From Dipetalonema caudispina (taxonomy: Eukaryota > Nematoda > Chromadorea > Rhabditida > Onchocercidae), in assembly GCA_013365325.1 (NCBI GenBank), contig JABVXV010000159.1, positions 62,001-126,000 of the forward strand: a stretch of DNA of 64,000 bases, written 5' to 3'. Positions 59,698-64,000 of this stretch are shown piece by piece. Below the pieces are notes generated by a model, which was not told the DNA's origin, made no database searches, and was given only the letters and a program-made list of their open reading frames with translations. Position numbers and translations under genes: made by a program. Numbering within the stretch: the first letter of the stretch is position 1; every line of letters starts with the position of its first letter.

Positions 59698-62600
59698 ATG
59701 TGTGATGATGATAGTTTCAATGTTGAAACAGTACCACGTTATGCTATACTTGGAGCACAAACTGGTACCAATGATGGCGATAATGAGAGTACATTGGGTG
59801 ATCGATTCTTTGTATGTTTTTATTTCAATTTTATTGTTTTCTTTATGATGAACAAAAAGATTAGTTTCAATTTTGAAAATTTAATAGAATTTGGATAAGG
59901 TAGAATGTATCTATTTATATGTGTAAAATTTTTATCTAAATTTATCCTTTTAAATTTACATATGCTACTATCCAATAAATCCTTCATTGTAGGTAATTAA
60001 ATGATTAGTTCATTAGTGTTTGATTATTCTGGATTTTTAATTGAATGTAACATTGGAATGAAGCATAAATAGTGATAATTCTTTTCAGTATTCTTCTGAA
60101 ATCTGATTAATCATTCATGAAAGAGCATTACCAAAGAAAGATTGCAAAGAATGTGAGATATATTTGAGTCATTGACATCTATGGAAAATACCATAGTTCG
60201 TTATACTGTCGGAAAGATTTGGTTGAAAAGCAAGATAAGTAATAGATATCGTTTAGACGAAAAATACACGTACGAGCTTATCGTTCCGTGAAAAAAGAAA
60301 CTACTACATTCTATAAATCATTTTCAGTTCTTTACATTCTTTTATCGTTTTTTTCTTCCAGAATTTAGAATCTTTGCAAACAAATACCATAGCAAAGGAT
60401 GATTTGGGTCATTGTATATCGTTACATGATAGACGTAAGCTTGTATCATCCAAGGTGGAACAACAGTTTGAGCAAATGTCAACAGTTGCAGTTACAAATA
60501 CGGCTGCAAGAATAGATGGAGCCAAAATTACAGCAATAGATACAGTTGGCTCATCAGTCGAAAATATTCACGGTATTGTCATTTGTAAATAAGAAAAGGA
60601 CATGAATATTTGAAAATTCGTAGTCAACCAACAAATTTGATATTTAAATAAGATAAAGCATTGAAAATGATGTAAATTATTCTGTATTTTTTTAAAATCT
60701 TTCAAAAATTAAAAGCGATATTAAATTTAATTTCAGACGATGTTCCATTTGAACTTAATCGTTTAGCAATGTTTCGTCCTCCATCGCGTACACGTTTATC
60801 GGGATCTCGGTCAAATACAGTTCTACGGGAAGGTATATTTTTTTTGCTTTAGATATTTAGGTTACTCCAGACATACGCATGTACACAATCTGTAAGGAGT
60901 ATGCGATAACACTTTCTGTCCATAGTTTTTCATTTTTATTTTCTGAGCAGACGCTTTAATGCTGAATAAAAATTGAATAATTCTATTGGAGATTCCAAAT
61001 TTTACAGAAAATACAGGGCACTTATCGACGTGTATTACGGAATTGAGTCACCATGAAAATTTGGGCCCAAATGGTTATGTAGACAGGGGAACGACAAACC
61101 ATGCTTCAAAAATCCCTTCCAATGGTCCAAATCAGCCAGCAAAGACTTCTCGTCCATCGTATCCGATTCAGTTACGTCAGCGATCACTGGATAAAGATGG
61201 AAGCCGTCTACAGTCTATTGAAATAAAGCAAAGAACAGGATCAACAAAATGTCAACCGATAATCAAGGCTCGAGCAGCAAGTGCTGAAAACAGAACATAT
61301 AGACCCGCGATTGGTCTCATGCGTACAAATAGTTCATCGATAAGGAAAACACCGGAAACGGTTACCCAAATTCAATCACGTGGGCCTTTACGTGTTCGTT
61401 CTGCCAGTATGAATGCTGCTGCAACCAGAAATATTGCAGCAAAAGCTGGAAATGTCGTTAGGACAAACCAAATAACTACAGCTCAACCTCAAAATCGGTC
61501 GAATTCAATCACCAAAACTATTGTGATAGCAGAAAGAGTGGTTTCCAAGCCAGGAGTAACAAGAAAATCGCCATACGTGGGACCTGAAACTAGAGCACGA
61601 GCCAAAATGAAGCAAAAGTATATTTTTATTAATAATTTGAAACATTATCATTTCATTGTTGATTAGTAATACCAGATCTGCTTCCACTGATTTAGCGTGA
61701 AGTGATCTATCTTAACTAGGCACTTTGTCACTGACCAAGAAGGATAACAGATACGTCAAAACAAGCTAGTTGATAAGATCGTTCTTTCACCTTTAATCAA
61801 TCGAATTCTCATTAAAGACGACGAATTACTTATGACGTATTTAGGAGTTTCGGATGAATTGTGATGAACTCAAGTTAAGAGTATATAGATATTAACACTA
61901 CTGTTCTACTCAGCTAAATTTTTCCTTTGAAGGTGCGTACGCTTTGCATTAGTGAATTTTCTGCTACAAAGCCTTTGAATCCTTAAGCGGTTAGGTGAAA
62001 TAAATCGAAGAAAAGAATACATATTTTGGTAAATCATTGGCTGAATCAAGTAAGAAATTTATTTTAGCTATCAAAATCTGGAAGTGACGAAGATCAATTC
62101 AGCCGTGGGTACACCAAAACAATCTATAATTATGAAATCAGTACACGCCCGTCCGTTGTCACAGCTGAATCCAAATATTGCAAGAAATGCTATTGAGAAT
62201 AGTACCGCACTTGTATCTAATACTAAGGTTAGCATTCGCAGTATTCTTCTAATACATAAATCCAGTTTATATTAATATCGTCTAATCATTTGATGAACAA
62301 GGATGTGCATTCGGTGCTGGGGATGCTTAACACCGTAGATAGCTTTTAAAAAGTGAAGGTATTTGGTAGGAAAGAGTGCATAAATTTTTTTTTTCATCGA
62401 AGGCGTATTTTTATGGTCAAACCTTAACCCTTATAGGTCATTAGAGCAGGTAGAGGTTATCACCAATGAAGGAATCAAATCATTATTCGGGAATTCGTGA
62501 GCAAATATTGAAGCGATCCACTAGATTCATAGAAAAAAGAATACCTACTGATTTTTCTCAGTATGAGGACAGATTGTGTACAACAGTGAGTAGGGTAGCG

Positions 62601-64000
62601 CTGTAGGGAATTGATGATAAAGGTGCGGACTATAGCAGGACATGGGGGGTTATGGAGGTCGCAGATACTGCTGCAAAGACCTATTGTATAATGAATGGAA
62701 GAAAAAATTCTTTTTTCTTGACAAGACTCTATCTTTTCGTATGTCGCACATGATGCTTACATATATGTAATCTTCAATAGGTTGTGAAAAAACCGAATTA
62801 TCTCTTCATATAAAAGGAAGAAATGTAATCTGAAAATTTAAATAAAAATAATGGGAAAGAAAAAGAGCTCGAAGATAAAGAAAAGAGATATATAGAGTGA
62901 TCGAGATGAACGGGATCCAACTAAAAACGATCTTGAAACTTCTTGGGAAATACGTTTAGGAATCTGAAGGCAATGAGTTCGACCCCTCTGATTTTTTCGG
63001 AATTTTGCCAAGATTTGAGTTAAAAAATTCATTGTTATGAAGATAGTCGCCTCTTAACTCTCTTTACATATCTAACATCAAATCGTTCCACTCGACTCGA
63101 TCTTAAATTTTTACAATAAATTAGTTGTTTACTTTAGATGACAAGATCTATTCGAATGAGACAAATAAAAAAACAAATAGATTTGGAAAATCCTAATTAG
63201 TTCTGATATAATTGATAGCTACCAATATTCATAGAGTTACCTGATCAGTCTTACTTTGTTCGAAAATTTCCACTGTTTCAATTTATTTGCTACATATTCA
63301 GAGCACTGAAAACGGTCACGTATCACGTTCGCGTATTCGCGTAGCTCATGAACCAATTCGGATCCGAAATACTCAAGGTTATTTCTTTTTTCTGCATTCA
63401 CTTAGTCGAGCAAAAAAAGACGGTCATTGCATCATCGGAACGTTTTGCTTGGAAATGAGCGATTGCTTACATTGTAGACTACAATCATTACCGTTGCAGT
63501 TATCTGCTTTAAGATGTATATATTTAATCTTTTGACGTGTTGTTTAGAATAGCTGCCATATAATTAGTAGATTTACAAGTTTGTCATTTTGCACCACTTT
63601 CAGGAAGAACCAAAGGTACGGATGGTCTTCCACCAATCGAAAGCGAAAGTCGTTTTCGGCAGTCATTGACTCGACGTCCAAAAGGGGGTGATTCGTTGGA
63701 CCGAGATGTAACCAAAACAACAGGAAAGGAAAATGGTGAGGTTTATTGTACAGAAGTTCCTTGTACTTATCCATACTTTTCACTGCTTTCCGCGGACGTA
63801 CCATAGACAGGTGATACTTTAACGCGGTGAAGTTTGCCTACTTTACTATTTAACAGAATCCCTCGCTTTTCATAAATTATGACAAGTGATAAAATTTGTA
63901 GGAGATGAAATTTGGACAGTCGTTGCGAAGAAACCAGAGCCTGTGCTCGAATTTGCATCCTGTTTGCGAAGTCGTGTTGCAGCGAAAGTAAGGATTATTT
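59698..64000 (+). CDS. Unrecognised basic Ser/Arg/Thr-rich protein, 3' end outside the window
   Basis: Function unknown. Eight exons are visible: 59698-59811, 60362-60572, 60737-60832, 61008-61617, 62068-62227, 63302-63377, 63604-63735 and 63902-63987. All are in consistent phase, and the last ends at a GTAAGG donor, so the gene continues beyond 64000. About 495 residues are present. The first ~35 residues are acidic (MCDDDSFNVET); the rest is basic and low in hydrophobics, with many Arg-Ser pairs and Thr/Pro (RPPSRTRLSGSRSNTV, GPLRVRSASMN, RRPKGGDSLDRD). This composition fits a disordered, phosphorylated scaffold or a microtubule-binding region, but that is inference only. The last visible exon (DEIWTVVAKKPEP) looks more ordered and may begin a folded domain. 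Start: ATG two bases after a GATTAG acceptor. Confidence 0.7.

Noticed and set aside
1..64000. Bacterial (for example Wolbachia) insert, CRISPR array or tRNA gene
   Set aside because: No long intronless bacterial-type frame, no regularly spaced repeats and no cloverleaf with A and B boxes was recognised by eye.

Overview
This 64 kb window is AT-rich nuclear DNA from a nematode, most likely a spirurid or filarial species. The evidence is compact GT-AG introns ending in TTTCAG/TTTTAG, protein matches to animal cell-division genes, and an AG splice acceptor a few bases before the start codon in six of seven genes, which fits spliced-leader trans-splicing. I see no bacterial operons, CRISPR arrays, tRNAs, rRNAs or intact transposons.

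Layout, left to right: (1) 1-3776, non-coding with simple repeats. (2) 3777-7741 (+), a seven-finger C2H2 zinc-finger protein. (3) 9431-27089 (-), a complete cohesin loader SCC2/NIPBL (PQN-85 type) of about 2,200 residues in about 46 exons, with a glutamine-rich N-terminus. (4) 28820-39464 (+), head-to-head with it, a dynactin p150/DCTN1 homologue of 28 exons that appears to lack the CAP-Gly domain. (5) 39465-43021, gene-free. (6) 43022-47611 (-), a p53-family gene (cep-1 type) with DNA-binding, tetramerisation and SAM segments. (7) 49179-51520 (-), a complete MND1 gene. (8) a doubtful reading frame near 52160-52572 (+). (9) 53035-57262 (-), an unrecognised acidic/coiled-coil/Cys/RS-like protein. 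(10) 59698 to beyond 64000 (+), the 5' part of an unrecognised basic protein.

Gene models were assembled by hand from splice signals and reading phase. The zinc-finger, DCTN1, p53, MND1 and 53-57 kb models give whole codon totals (514, 1096, 483, 204 and 656 residues); the exon phases of the open-ended 59.7 kb gene also agree. The SCC2 model is correct in order and identity, but several exon edges are approximate.

Several genes share a theme: cohesin loading, meiotic strand exchange (MND1), p53-type damage response and dynein-dependent chromosome or cargo transport. They are separate transcription units and the proximity may be chance. The most notable observations are an intact MND1 in a nematode (Caenorhabditis elegans lacks it), a p53 homologue retaining both the zinc ligands and a SAM domain, a dynactin p150 without CAP-Gly, a degenerate duplicated exon edge inside the cohesin-loader gene, and three GC-AG introns, two of them forced by reading phase.
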